The position numbers and the translations under genes were made by a program. The notes beneath the pieces were generated by a model. That model ran no database searches, was not told the DNA's origin, and saw only the letters and a list, made by a program, of their open reading frames with translations. Below, piece after piece: positions 1 through 10,091 of a DNA stretch of 64,000 nucleotides. Origin of the DNA: Eurosta solidaginis (Eukaryota > Arthropoda > Insecta > Diptera > Tephritidae); the NCBI RefSeq assembly GCF_040869045.1, contig NC_090319.1, positions 175,620,645 through 175,684,644 on the forward strand, written 5' to 3'. Each line of letters opens with the position of its first letter. Position 1 is the stretch's first letter.

Positions 1-201
1 ATCCAAAAAAAAAAACCACTTTGTAACAAGGATAGATAAATTTCGCTGCCGAAGTGCCTAATAAGATTATTCATTTCCCATATGTCTTTATCCCGAGTAC
101 GCCAACCACAAGCTCAGCCAATTAAGCTCCTTGTCTCCGCTCATAAGCCACCCAACCCAAGGGCATCTACGAATGTTCTATTAACAATTTGATATTCCAG
201 A

Positions 202-1374
202 ATGACTGGATTGTCCCATAAACGCGCCAAGACGGAGGCAAATGGCAACACAGTCAGCGTCCCATGCCGGCTATGTGAAAAATCGCAAAGCATAAGGCTC
301 TGCCCGATTTACCGGGGCATGACGAACATGGATCGACTAAAGACGATTATAGATTTGAGATACTGCACCAATTGCTTATCGCCATTCCACCAACGGAAGA
401 CATGTCCAAGCGAAGATTGCTGTCATCGGTGCAACGAGCAGCACCACACGTCAACACACCTCGACGACGTTCCACAACCGTCCCACAGAGTGATGGCGAA
501 GAGAGCTCCGACGGAGCCCTATCAATTCACGCCACGGAACAAACCCTGTGGTGGGAAGCGGACGTCGCCGAAGAAGAGATCGAACGACGGGAAGATCCTA
601 CTGCAATAGTAGCAACAATACCACCGGGCGGTTCAAGACCACAACGTTTCCGACCGCTACTACGACATGAAAGGCCCTCAAACGTACAACGCGGGGATGG
701 CGGGAAGACACGTCCTTTCCCCCCATCGCACCGCTCTACCAGGGGCGCCGTGGAGACGTGGAACCGCGTCCGTCACGACGCTCAGTTGGTAGGGCGGCCC
801 CGTACAATGCTCGTGCCCAAGTAACAACGCTCGCGCGCCAACCAACAACCCCAGCCGGCTTCAGAACGGGACGCCTCCGGGAGACGCCTCTAGCAATGAC
901 CATTACACGCGCATTTGTAGCCATAGCTCCAACGGCGGTCGTTCGGATAGCAGCAGGAGGGAAGCTCCAGTACGCGCCCTTATCGATCCGTGCGCTCCGA
1001 ATTCCATCATCGATGCAAACCTCGCAAAGGACCTCGGGTTAGAGCGCACCGGCACGTCCTATCACGTGAAGTGCATGCTTGTTCTGCGAGGGAAATACGG
1101 GGTAACGGGAGCAGTGACGACCCAGGCCACAGTGGTGTCACGATATTCACGGCTTAGTCCGACAGCAACTCTGGATCCATCGGTAGCCACGCCATTCCAA
1201 TTTATGAAGCTGGCGGATCCAGCTTTCCACCGGTCTACACCTGCCCGGCTCACACTAGGTGCCGATGTCTACGCCAGCCTAATGGTTAGCGGCACACCAC
1301 CGTCGAACGTAGGCGGGCTGCTGACTCAAGCCACCATATTCGGGTTGGTAGTGTCTGGAGCCCACCAGCAATAA
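202..1374 (+). pseudogene. BEL/Pao-associated zinc-cluster plus protease-like ORF, frameshifted
   Basis: The first 135 codons (202-609) carry a retroelement-type zinc cluster: a C-x2-C pair at residues 22/25, a CCHC knuckle at C55, C58, H63, C68, and a final C-x2-C...HH..H block at 74-86. After stops at 607-609 and 790-792, the frame open from 793 to 1374 encodes a retropepsin-like domain with a VRALIDPCAPNS motif near 970, and near its end LGADVY and a TIFGLVVSGA-like stretch. These are the landmarks of BEL/Pao proteases, but the usual D-S/Q-G is D-P-C here. Around 900-960 the conserved residues sit in the +2 frame, so at least two frameshifts separate the domains. A splice-acceptor-like sequence ends at 200, just before the ATG at 202. 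The ORF lies directly upstream of a polypurine tract and LTR, which places it after pol and not in the usual gag position. Assignment to BEL/Pao is by motif only. Confidence 0.6.
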
Positions 1375-1540
1375 TCAGGCATCTGTCCATTCAATAAGTA
1401 AAGTGCACTAATATCAACCCACTTCTATTTCGACTAACATCTCTTTATTCATAGGAATCCTACGAAGAAGCGTCTGGCGTCGGTCGAATTGTGTATCCTG
1501 GTCATACTATTTTTTTTCCATACGCATTTACTACAGGGTC

Positions 1541-1582
1541 TAAATTTAAGTTGAGATTCGTTAAATTTAAGTTGAGATTCGT
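1541..1582. repeat. Two perfect 21-bp direct repeats
   Basis: The unit TAAATTTAAGTTGAGATTCG(T) occurs twice back to back between the protease-like ORF and the LTR. No function is evident. Confidence 0.9.
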
Positions 1583-1644
1583 TCTCGCGAGCCCTTTGGG
1601 ACTTCGTTGTTGGCGGCGTTACGGTCGTTTCGAAGTTGCTCGCC

Positions 1645-1659
1645 GCAAGGGGGCCGGCA
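1645..1659 (+). other. Candidate polypurine tract
   Basis: A purine-rich stretch (GCAAGGGGGCCGGCA) sits immediately before a TGTTTAGG sequence that resembles the TGTTTAAG start of the BEL LTRs elsewhere in the window. This is the expected position of a plus-strand priming site. Confidence 0.45.
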
Positions 1660-2068
1660 TGTTTAGGCCACAAGCCTAAATATGGCGGTGCACCCTCGTA
1701 TCGCTTTACTTTTCCCTTCATTGATTCATATCGGTTTATACCGATAACCGTTTACCCCGCCGGATAATAGTTAAGCCTAGGATTCGGCGGTGTCCGCGAA
1801 CTAAAGTCTTTTTACCTCTTTCACTTCTTTTGCGAACGTTTAAGAAACCGCCAGCAGCCAAGGTAAGTCCTTTCTAATCAAAATTATAAAATTCATTTTA
1901 TACACTTCCGCAATCTGAAATCTTGAATTGTTACTAATTGGATTATCTCTAAATTTGCATTTACTTTCACTTCAATAAACATTATTGTGTACCTTTTTAT
2001 AACGAATTCGTTTGTGTTTTTTTTCTTTTTTCTCCCCACCACTATTACGAGCGCGCCCACGAATAACA
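1660..2068 (+). repeat. Probable BEL/Pao 3' LTR
   Basis: Starts TGTTTAGG and ends ATAACA. It contains an AATAAA at 1974-1979 and a near-perfect splice donor (CAAGGTAAGT, GT at 1863). The start resembles the two better-defined BEL LTRs at 53838 and 62532. No second copy lies in the window, so both boundaries are inferred from the TG..CA ends and the adjacent purine tract. Confidence 0.45.
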
Positions 2069-2880
2069 AACCTCTGCACTAGAATTATCAATTCGACTTT
2101 TAGAAGTTCATAAACATTTAAATCGTGACCTCTAGTTATCTAACCGATAGTGTTCTTACAAGGAACATCAGCTGTTCTTCCTTGCATGGAATAGGTAACC
2201 TTGTAATTGAACCATGTTACTTCACATGTGCATACGCATATACCTATATTGATATTTCATTAAAATTACGATATCATATCAAATCATATACAAATCACAA
2301 CAGCAATTTGATATGCACTGATTCAACACCATTTACACATAATCATGAGCTCATTTAAACAGAAATATACGCTTTTAAAATGTACATAGTATTCCAGAAA
2401 TCGAAGTTTTTTATACCAACGAAAACAATTTAATTAAAATGTCTATTTACCTGTACCATTAACGGACAAATTCAAAAAATAAAGTTAAGAACAACGATCA
2501 GTAATGATAAATTCCCTTCCTCACACAGTGAAGTAATACTAAATGCTATTACAGAAACTCAAATATAACAAATGACTGGGTTAGTTATAAGCGACGCACT
2601 GTTTTTTCAGTATCAGCGAAGAGAGTGACTGCTACCTTCAATAGCTGTTACTTTTTAAGAAAATCACAATCGCTATTCCGATTTCACTTATGTATTCTTA
2701 TTTTATGGAGGGGCGTCCTACAGCAGCAAATTTTGGCATAATAACTTTTGTGGTAATACGATTGGCATTAGGCTCAAATTACAGAAACAAAATACATGGA
2801 AAATAAATATATGCATGTGGAGCAGCCGTTATTTTTCCATGCCATATGTGGATATTTTTTGTTTACCAACCGCTAAATTT
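2069..2880. other. AT-rich DNA without recognisable content
   Basis: I see no conserved reading frame, RNA or clear terminal repeat here. It may include the interior of the hAT-like element whose end lies at 2952. Confidence 0.5.
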
Positions 2881-2952
2881 CAAATCATTCGCGGACCATA
2901 TTTTGGCTTACACCGGTACACTAGTCCGCGGACCACCGGTTGGGAACCATTG
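2881..2952. mobile_element. hAT-like transposon end inserted in an LTR
   Basis: Read on the minus strand, the terminus is CAATGGTTCCCAACCGGTGG, close to the CAGTGGTTCCCAACC-type ends of many hAT elements. It stops exactly where homology to the element A LTR begins. The next 8 bp, GCCTATAC, are present once in the intact LTR at 9169-9176, so they could be the 8-bp target duplication typical of hAT. No matching left end was found upstream. Confidence 0.5.
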
Positions 2953-3812
2953 GCCTATACAATAAAAGATGTTAGTTAAACGTTATAAAAATTATAGTTT
3001 ATTTCGACCCTTCTGAAAATCTATATACATATGTACATGCGTATGTGGTTATAATACGTATAGTCACCGAGTGTTTTATACGCCCCGGTGGTATGTCTGG
3101 TGGATATACGTAATCGGTGAGCGTTTTACACAACTCACCGGGTCCCTAGTAAAATACGTAATCGGTGAGCGTTTTACACAACTCACCGGATCCCTAGTAA
3201 AATACGTAGTCGTCGAGCGTTTTACACGACTCGGCGGTATACCTATCATAAACAGCTGAAGTTTGACACCACCAGCTGCTCCGTAGTGGATGTTTAACAC
3301 AGCCCACTATATAGCTCACTCTACGACTTCTAAGCCAAGAGTGCCTTGTTCATGAATTTGCCGCTCTTTTTATACCATTTTTGAGTCGGCTTCCGTTGAT
3401 TTACAATAAAAGTTCTTATAACAAAGCTAAGATTACTAAATATATATTTGTACGCATGTGTGTTCGCTATCGTTTGACAATTCCATTTCTCCTTGTTCGC
3501 TTATACGTAAGTATGTATGTTTGTGCATAATTATGTGGGTTCTTACACTCTGCGATAACAGTTTTCATATCCTATATATAATTTAATATGTATTATAATT
3601 ATATATGTTTTAAAATGTATGTACGATTGTACAAAGTATATTTAATTCAAAATGTAGGTACATATATGTACAAGTGAATTAATTTCAATCCATATACATA
3701 TATATAAATTATTATAATTCCGTTTATAATTTTAATATGAAAATGTATTATCTACAATGAAAAATCAAAATTTGTGGAGGCCCCGAAAGCCCGTAATTTT
3801 GGGATCTTCACA
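2953..3812 (-). repeat. 3' LTR of gypsy-type element A, truncated
   Basis: Collinear with the LTRs at 9115-9934 and 15953-16853 but lacking their first ~55 bp (plus-strand left end), where the hAT-like end abuts. The intact right edge is CTTCACA. A TATA box (read TATAAAAAG on the minus strand) lies near 3365. The hairpin array described separately lies downstream of it in the direction of transcription. Confidence 0.9.
3064..3236 (-). repeat. Array of four short hairpin units in the A LTR
   Basis: Four units of about 48 bp, each with a stem such as CGGTGAG/CTCACCG around a conserved GTTTTACAC loop core. The outer units have different but still complementary or nearly complementary stems. Confidence 0.8.
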
Positions 3813-3831
3813 TTCCCTCCGCCCCCCTTAC
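3813..3831 (-). other. Polypurine tract of element A
   Basis: On the minus strand the sequence AAGGGGGGCGGAGGGAATG directly precedes the TGTGAAG start of the 3' LTR, as expected for plus-strand priming in an LTR retrotransposon. Confidence 0.8.
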
Positions 3832-4699
3832 TTCCGGCTCGTGATTGTTATCTCACCGCCTCTGTTCATCCGTTGTCATCGCGTGAAAGCTGTAAGTTTT
3901 GTCCAAAACCATCTTATCATAACCCGAACCGTGTTGGTATTTCCTTCTTTAAATTTCCAAAGGTTTCCCATTTCGCAAGATTTCGTATGTTTATGTGTAT
4001 GAATGTACGTGCGAGTTTGTTAATTTCTTACTTGTTGTTGTTGTCGCCAAATAATTATTCCTTCTTAAGTTACGTTGACCTTTATTTTTGTACTACTGTA
4101 CCTTTAATACCTTGCAATTCTTATGTTAGTTGCTGTCGGTATCCTCGTGTCTTTGCCCTTTCTTGTATTGCTTGTGTTTGTTGTTGTTGTACCATGTGTC
4201 TTTTCATTTCGTGCTTGCTTGCGTTGTTTGTTGTTGTACCATGTAGCTGTGATATTTTCTATTACTTATGTTAGTTACTATTGGTAAGCGTGTGCATTTG
4301 CCCTTTATTGTGTTGTTTGTGTTTGTTGTTGTTGTACCACTGCATTTATATTTAGTGTTTGCACGTGTTGTTTGTTGTTGTACCATTGCATTTCTTTGTT
4401 CCTTGTTATTGATAGTCGGCTGCGATTAGTTTGGGGATGCTGTTTGTGGTAGACGGAGTAGAAAAGCGTTCTTTTGGCGTGTACCAAATTAGGGTTGCCG
4501 AAAAATTTTGTTACCGGTATTATAATACAAACGTGATGGTTAATATTATTGAGATTATTACTATGATCATCAATAGTGCTATTATGATTATTAGAGCATT
4601 ATTATTAAATTTAATAACATTATAGAACATAAAATTTATGTAATTATAATAATTATTAGGGCAATGATTGAAATTTATGAAACTTGTTCATATTGTGAT
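3832..4699 (-). other. 3' non-coding part of element A with GTT-rich imperfect repeats
   Basis: Lies between the integrase C-terminus and the polypurine tract. From about 4160 to 4400 an imperfect repeat built on GTTGTTGTTGTACCA recurs four times. Reading frames here are low-complexity (Q/T/N-rich) and I do not consider them genes. No env-like ORF is visible. Confidence 0.6.
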
Positions 4700-5990
4700 T
4701 TACCTTCGTGCTACGCCTTCCTTTGTAGTTTTCGGTGATTTTACTCTTCGGTTGTGTTTGCAAAGATGTAGGTGTGCATCTGTGGAGGATTTTGTTGCGC
4801 TTTCGCTTCTCCCGTTGATTAACTTGTTTTCATAAAATGGTTTAAGTTCGCTTAGATGCGTTGTTCTCTTCTTGCCTTGAAACGTTTTGTCCAGTTCGAC
4901 GATGACTGGCGAAATAAAATTCGTGATTCTATGGGGCCCGCTGAATTTTGGTGCTAGTTTGGCCGCAAAGTTGTCGGTTGCTTTAGACAGATGGTGTTTC
5001 AAACAGATGGTGTTACCAAAACTCTGTCTCCTATCGCCGGATTCCACTTCCTTCTCCGCAAATTATAATGTCGTGCCTGTTCTGCCGACGCACGTTGCTG
5101 GTTTCTCCGTACCATTTGAAATATCTCATTTTCGCTACCTTTTCATTTGCCGTTGTTGTGGCCTCGCCTGTGCCAAATGTTCGCTCGTCGTATAAGGCGT
5201 TTGGGATTCGTGGCTCTCGTCCTTGTACCAAGAATGTCCGGCTGTACCCTGTTGCCTCGCACACAATCGAATTTAGTGCTAGCATTATCTCTGGTAATAA
5301 CTCGTCCCAGTTGCGTTGTTTTTTCCCGTGAATTGTGCTACCATCCGTTGGATGTTTCGGTTTGCCTTCTCCGTTGGGTTCTCTTGTGGTGTATAGGGTG
5401 CTGTTAATTGGTGCTTTATTCCATAGTCCTGAAGGAGTCTCTTGAATTGTCTGCTCGTGAACTGGGCGCCGTTGTCTGTAATTATGACCTTCGGAACTCC
5501 AAATCGTGATAATATACGGTCTCTAAATGCTTTGATGAGGCAATCCGCTATTGCCTTGTTTAATGGTACGATCTCTACCCACTTGGTGAAACGATCTATA
5601 AATACTAGAACCATGGTATTGCCGTGCCTTGAACGTGGTAATGGTCCAACGAAATCTGCACACACGTTGCCCACGGTTCTTCTGGAATTTAGGTTAACAT
5701 TTTCCCCGCTGCTTTCTGTTGATTAGACTTGTAAATTTGACAGGTTGGGCATTGTTGTACATACCGTTTTATGTCGCGAGACATTCCTGGCCAGTAGTAC
5801 CTTGTGGCTGCTCGAGCTATTGTCTTCCGGATACCCATGTGTCCGGCGCTTGGACTGTCGTGCACTTCCTGTAGTACTTTACCGCGTTGTGGTTTCCCTA
5901 CACATAGCTTCCACGGGATCGCGTCTTGATCGTCGATCTGAACTGCTATGTGCCTATATAACTCACCGTTTTCAATTATGTAGTCTGGAA
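4700..5990 (-). pseudogene. Integrase region of gypsy-type element A
   Basis: Read on the minus strand, a zinc-binding module comes first (about 5870-5740; GHMGIRKT...RYYWPGM and a QQCPTC pair). The catalytic core follows at 5674-5285: ADFVGPLP with the first Asp, an FIDRFTKWVE segment, ITDNGAQF with the second Asp, and APYTPQENPTEKANR with the Glu. A C-terminal domain at 5047-4790 ends in a THLSELKPF-like motif typical of gypsy integrases. The parts are in different frames, with breaks near 5700, 5285 and 5040, so no functional protein is made. Integrase would insert the cDNA into chromosomes. The DDE residues themselves are still present. Confidence 0.85.
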
Positions 5991-6584
5991 ACTTCTCCGG
6001 GTTTCGCTTAACTTCCTCCTTCCTTTTTTCAAGCCATTAACACGATGTTTCGTTTTCGTGTTCCAGTCTGTTGAGTTGTGCGTCTTGCGGCTGTCATGAC
6101 AGTGCATCCGCTACTACGTTCAGCTTACCTTTCCTGTACTGTACATCGAACGAGTATTGTTGCAACTCCAACGCCCATCTCGCAATACGTCCCGAAGGAC
6201 TTTCGATGGCATTCAACCATTTCAGTGATAGGTGGTCCATGATTACCGTGAATTCGTAGCCCCCCAGATATGGTCGCATTTTGGGTATAGCCCATACAAT
6301 GGCTAAGCACTCTTTCTCCGCGGGTGAATAATTAATTTCTGCTTTGTTGAGGCGGCGGCTAGCGTACGCGATTACCCGCTCTCCGTCGTCTAGCTCCTGT
6401 GTGAAGACTGCTCCTAGCCCAAAATCGCTCGCGTCTGTTTGTAATGTGAATCTTCGTGTAAAATCTGGGCGCGCCGGTACTGGTGCTTCGGTGAGTGAAT
6501 TCTTCAGTGTCTGAAATGCTGTTTCTTGTGTTTCGGTCCATTTCCATCTCTTACCCTTCTTTAACAGGGTTGTCAGCGGATGCG
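5991..6584 (-). pseudogene. RNase H region of gypsy-type element A
   Basis: The 3' half (6279-6094) carries YEFTVIMDHLSLKWL and RIARWALELQQYSF, standard for Ty3/gypsy RNase H. The 5' half (about 6550-6280) encodes the tether and the LQTDASDFGLGAV-like start, but is split between frames. The first part of this region follows a frameshift at the end of the RT frame near 6585. The domain would degrade the RNA strand of RNA:DNA hybrids during reverse transcription. Confidence 0.8.
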
Positions 6585-7388
6585 CTATTTTTGAAAACTA
6601 TGGTACGAACCGCCGTTTGTTGGTGCTTGCAATTCCTTAATCGCTGCTACTTTATCTGGGTTCGTGTGTATACCCTTTTCGCTTACGACATGTCCCAGAT
6701 ACTTCAGTTGCTTTTTGAAAAATTCGCACTTTTCGGCGTTGAGTTTTAAAATTGCTTCTCGTAGGCGTTTAAACACTTCCGTTAGTTGTTTAATATGCTC
6801 CTCTAGATTTGAGCTTGTAATTATGATGTCATCTAGGTATGCGAATGCGTTCGGTTCTAATTCGGGGCCGATTACTTGATCTAATGCCCGTTGAAATGTT
6901 GCGGGTGCTGAATGAAGCCCAAATGCCATCACGCGCCATTGAAACAGCCCGCGTCCAGGTACAGTCAATGCCGTATATTGCTTACTTCCTCCTTCCATAG
7001 GGATCTGCCAGTAGCAGTTTTTCAGATCCAGGCTACTTATGTACTTCGCGTTTCTTAGCCGGTCCAGTATGTGTTGGATCCGCGGTAGTGGGTGTAAATC
7101 GGGGACTGAGCGTGCGTTGAGCTGGCGGTAGTCTATACATAACCTCCACTTACCATTCTTCTTTTTTACGAGTACGATCCGTGCACTATGTGGGCTTCGC
7201 GAGGGCTCCATGTACCCCTTCTCCAACAGCTCGTTAATCTCCATATTAATGGTTTCCTGCATCTTCGGATTCCGTGGAAAGTATCTTTGTTTTATCAGCC
7301 GATCATCATGAATGATTATTTTATGCGCCGCGATATTTGAGGTACCAGTCATATTTTCGAATCTAAGAATCTGTTCGTCTAGGAAATC
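6585..7388 (-). pseudogene. Reverse transcriptase of gypsy-type element A
   Basis: A 255-codon frame holds a nearly complete RT. Visible landmarks are MEPSRSPHSARIVLVKKKNG, RLCIDYRQLNA, SSLDLKNCYWQIPM (motif A Asp), FGLHSAPATFQRALD, the catalytic AYLDDIII near residue 170, and KYLGHVVS. An in-frame TAG at 7389-7391 separates it from the protease just upstream, and a frameshift ends it before RNase H. Adjacent gag-pol order and the minus-strand LTRs place it in one element with the entries at 4700-9112. Confidence 0.9.
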
Positions 7389-7877
7389 CTAAACTTTTGT
7401 AGTCTTTTCAGACGGGCTTTGTTGGTCCGTAGTTAGTCCTTCCGTATCGTTTATATCGGGCTCGCCTGCCTCAGTTATTCTCCTGCACATAACCGTGTCT
7501 TTGATTGCCTCTTCTGCTTGTAGCCTTACCGTGTGACCGCCGAAACTTAATGATGTGTTTGCCCTAGCAAGTATGTCCATGCCGATGACAACTTCTTCTA
7601 TTAGCCCTGGGAGAACGAGTATTTCACTGTTGTACTTCTGTTTCTCAATCTCTACATCTGCCACTATTGCTTCCTTTATCGTGCAGGCTCTACCATCGCC
7701 CAATACCACTCGGCTTCGTACCTGTTTCAAAATCGCCTTACCTAATTTCCTCGAACATGTCTCACTCATAAAACTCCTTGTCGCTCCTGTGTCTACTGTT
7801 GCTGTTACTTTGCAGCCATTTATCTTTATGTCGGCCAAAATACGCCCTCCTGTTTGCTTCAAAATAATTAGACTTCC
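7389..7877 (-). pseudogene. Aspartic protease of gypsy-type element A
   Basis: Contains the retropepsin active-site motif ATVDTGATRSFM about 25 residues into the visible frame, a VVLGDGR flap-side segment and a hydrophobic VVIGMDIL motif. The frame overlaps the end of gag and lies in the -1 phase relative to it, which is the usual gag-pol frameshift arrangement. The frame then runs into a TAG at 7389-7391 before RT. The protease would process Gag-Pol in the particle. Confidence 0.8.
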
Positions 7878-8740
7878 CGAAATTGTATTGCTGGAGACCC
7901 CACCCCTCGGGTCTGATCGAGTATCGGGTCATTTCCCGATGATGCGCGGCAACAATTTTTTGTGAGAAAGTTGTGCCGACCACATTCCCAACAAAAGTCT
8001 CGACGTTCATTGCGGCACGCATAGGCACGATGTCCGTTTTCACCACATCGCCTGCACGCGGTCCTGGGATTCGTATACGGTTGTCTTGTTGGTGGGTTAC
8101 TTCGCTGTGTACTTGGCTCTACATCTTTTAATTCTTGTATGAAAACACGCCGGTCATCTGGACGCCTTGCTTGGAGTGCTCTTGCCACTACTCTCTGCGC
8201 ATCTCTGCCATTCGTGATATTTTCGAAGTCCTCTGCCAGACTCACCAAGCCTTCGAGCGTCTGAAATTCAGTTCGCTTTATACATAATTGATACTCACTG
8301 CGGCAGTTCCGGTATATTCTTTGCAGTCTTTGTTCTTCGGTGAGGTTCGCGTGTCTCATTAGGTTCTGTAGCTCCAAAACGTAATCCTTTAACGACTCTC
8401 GTGGTCGTTGTGTTCGCAGACATATCTCGTCTTCCAGCCTGTCGAAGTATGATGCGCTCAAGAAGAAGCGTAAAAAGTCGTGTTTAAAACTGTTCCATTC
8501 GCTCCAGTGACGATTATTGTTCCGCAGCCATACCAGGGCTCGGTCCTTGAATAATCCTGTTAGCGCTCGTGGGAGTGAATTAAGGTCCACTTCATAACCC
8601 TCCGCCAGCTCTTCTACTCTCCGGACGAAACTCAGTGGGTCACCTTTGCCATCGTACTTAATTCCCCATTTTCGTGCTCGGTCCCTTACGCAGACGGTAG
8701 ACGGAGGTTGGGTAAGTTGTCCTGCAAATTGATATGACAT
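7868..8740 (-). CDS. Gag of gypsy-type element A, main part
   Basis: 290 codons with a retrotransposon Gag capsid-like region (residues ~20-190, including FLRFFLSASYFDRLEDEI and LKDYVLELQNLMRHA) followed by nucleocapsid zinc fingers. The first knuckle, CRRCGENGHRAYAC, is canonical. The second, CWECGRHNFLTKNC, has altered spacing. The first methionine is probably not the true start: the frame stays open upstream through a Ser/Pro/Asn-rich linker toward the N-terminal piece at 8769-9023, which lies in another frame. Gag would form the particle shell and bind the genomic RNA. Confidence 0.8.
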   Translation of the reverse strand: MSYQFAGQLTQPPSTVCVRDRARKWGIKYDGKGDPLSFVRRVEELAEGYEVDLNSLPRALTGLFKDRALVWLRNNNRHWSEWNSFKHDFLRFFLSASYFDRLEDEICLRTQRPRESLKDYVLELQNLMRHANLTEEQRLQRIYRNCRSEYQLCIKRTEFQTLEGLVSLAEDFENITNGRDAQRVVARALQARRPDDRRVFIQELKDVEPSTQRSNPPTRQPYTNPRTACRRCGENGHRAYACRNERRDFCWECGRHNFLTKNCCRASSGNDPILDQTRGVGSPAIQFREV

Positions 8741-8768
8741 ATTAGGTATCGTACGTATGCTTACGCTT

Positions 8769-9023
8769 TCAATGTTGTTGACTGGGGTCGCTGGTTGACT
8801 TCCGGAAGAGGTTCCACTGTTGCCTTGACCTTTTTTGATTGGTGGTGGTTAATGTTGTTTTGAAATGCTTTGTTTCCAACTCTGCGAAACGTGTTTCGTA
8901 GCTCGGATTTTGGTTAGCAAATTGGGCGAACTCCTTCCTCAACCCGTCGACGGTTCCGCTGTTGTTGAATCCAAACACGGCCGCGTATGTCAAAAATTTT
9001 CCTTCTTCATGTAATAAATCCAA
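8769..9023 (-). pseudogene. N-terminal Gag segment of element A, out of frame with the rest
   Basis: An 84-codon frame starting 73 bases after the primer-binding site, with a plausible helical N-terminus. It runs out of frame with the main Gag after a run of six A's (minus strand) near 8830-8836; a one-base slip there would connect the two. The same arrangement is kept in the duplicated copy near 15680, so the defect or slip site predates the duplication. I cannot tell a degenerate frame from a programmed shift. Confidence 0.55.
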
Positions 9024-9094
9024 TTTACCTTGATCATGTTGTTTCGTTATATGTTCCGGTGAAATAAAATATACGTCCCCTTATATGTATAAGG

Positions 9095-9112
9095 GTCCCT
9101 GCTCGGGCGCCA
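9095..9112 (-). other. Primer-binding site of element A (tRNA-Lys type)
   Basis: On the minus strand, TGGCGCCCGAGCAGGGAC follows the 5' LTR after a two-base gap. It closely matches the complement of a tRNA-Lys 3' end including CCA. Confidence 0.85.
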
Positions 9113-9114
9113 AT

Positions 9115-9934
9115 TGTAACGAACGCCGTTAGTCGGGTCTATAGTTGGGGTATAACTCAGCGAATGGGTTCGCCTATACAATAAAAGATGTTCGTTAAAC
9201 GTTATAAAAATGATGGTTTATTTCGACCCTTCTGAAAATCTATATACATATGTACATACGTATGGGTTTTAATACGTTTAGTCACCGAGTGTTTTACACG
9301 CCTCGGTGGTGTGCCTGGTGGATATACGTAATCGGTGAGCGTTTTACACAACTCACCGGATCCCTAGTAAAATACGTAGTCTTCAAGCGTTTTACACGAC
9401 TCGGCGGTATACCTATCATAAACAGCTGAAATTTGACACCACCAGCTGCTCCGTAGTGGATGTTTAACACAGCCCACTATATAGCTCACTCTACGACTTC
9501 TAAGCCAAGAGTGCCTTGTTCGCTCCTTTTATACCATTTTTCCGTCGGCTTCCGTTGATTTACAATAAAAGTTCTTATAACTAAGCTAAGATTACTAAAT
9601 ATATACTTGTACGCATGTGTGTTCGCTATCGTTTGACAATTCCATTTCTCCTTGTTCGCATAATTATGTGAGTTCTTACACTCTGCGATAAAAGTTTTCA
9701 TATCCTATATATAATTTAATATGTATTATAATTATATATGTTTTATGTATTATTGTACAAAGTATATTTAATTCAAAATGTATGTACATATATGTATAAG
9801 TGAGTTCATTTCATGCCATATATATATAAATTATTATAATTCCGTTTATAATTTTAATATGAAATTGTATTATCTACAATGAAAAACCAAAATTTGTGGA
9901 GGCCCCGAAAGCCTGTAATTTTGGGGTCTTCACA
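9115..9934 (-). repeat. 5' LTR of gypsy-type element A
   Basis: 820 bp, bounded by TG..CA (minus strand TGTGAAGA...GTTACA). It matches the LTRs at 2953-3812 and 15953-16853. The minus-strand TATA box GGTATAAAAGGAGCG lies near 9522-9536 and an AATAAA near 9211-9216, so the region between (R) should be present at both ends of the transcript. Confidence 0.95.
9283..9408 (-). repeat. Array of three short hairpin units in the A 5' LTR
   Basis: Same units as at 3064-3236, but with one central CGGTGAG/CTCACCG unit where the other LTRs have two. Confidence 0.8.
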
Positions 9935-10085
9935 GCAGATGCAGTTCGGAGACGGCATAAAAAAGTAGGTTCCGTCCCAATTATTTGTAGGAAAAATTAG
10001 AAAGAGCACTATGCAAATTGGAAGAGAAGCTCGGCTCAAAATCTCTTCGGAAGTTATCACGCCTTACATTTATTTCTTTTATGTA
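9935..10085 (+). mobile_element. SINE 3' fragment, unit 1
   Basis: Resembles the last ~145 bp of the full SINEs (GCAGATGC-GTTCGGAG, CAAATTGGAAGAGAAGCTCGG, ATCTCTTCGGA, CGCGCCTTACATTTATT-like). It is more diverged than the full copies and lacks the tRNA-related head. Confidence 0.75.
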
Positions 10086-10091
10086 TGTACC

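Noticed and set aside
3064..3236. Regular short repeats resembling a CRISPR array
   Set aside because: The units are hairpin repeats within an LTR, the 'spacers' are conserved between units, and the genome is eukaryotic.
3774..4274. Cys-rich plus-strand frame of 166 codons as an env or host protein
   Set aside because: It lies antisense in the 3' non-coding part of element A; its Cys/Val runs come from GTT-rich repeats.
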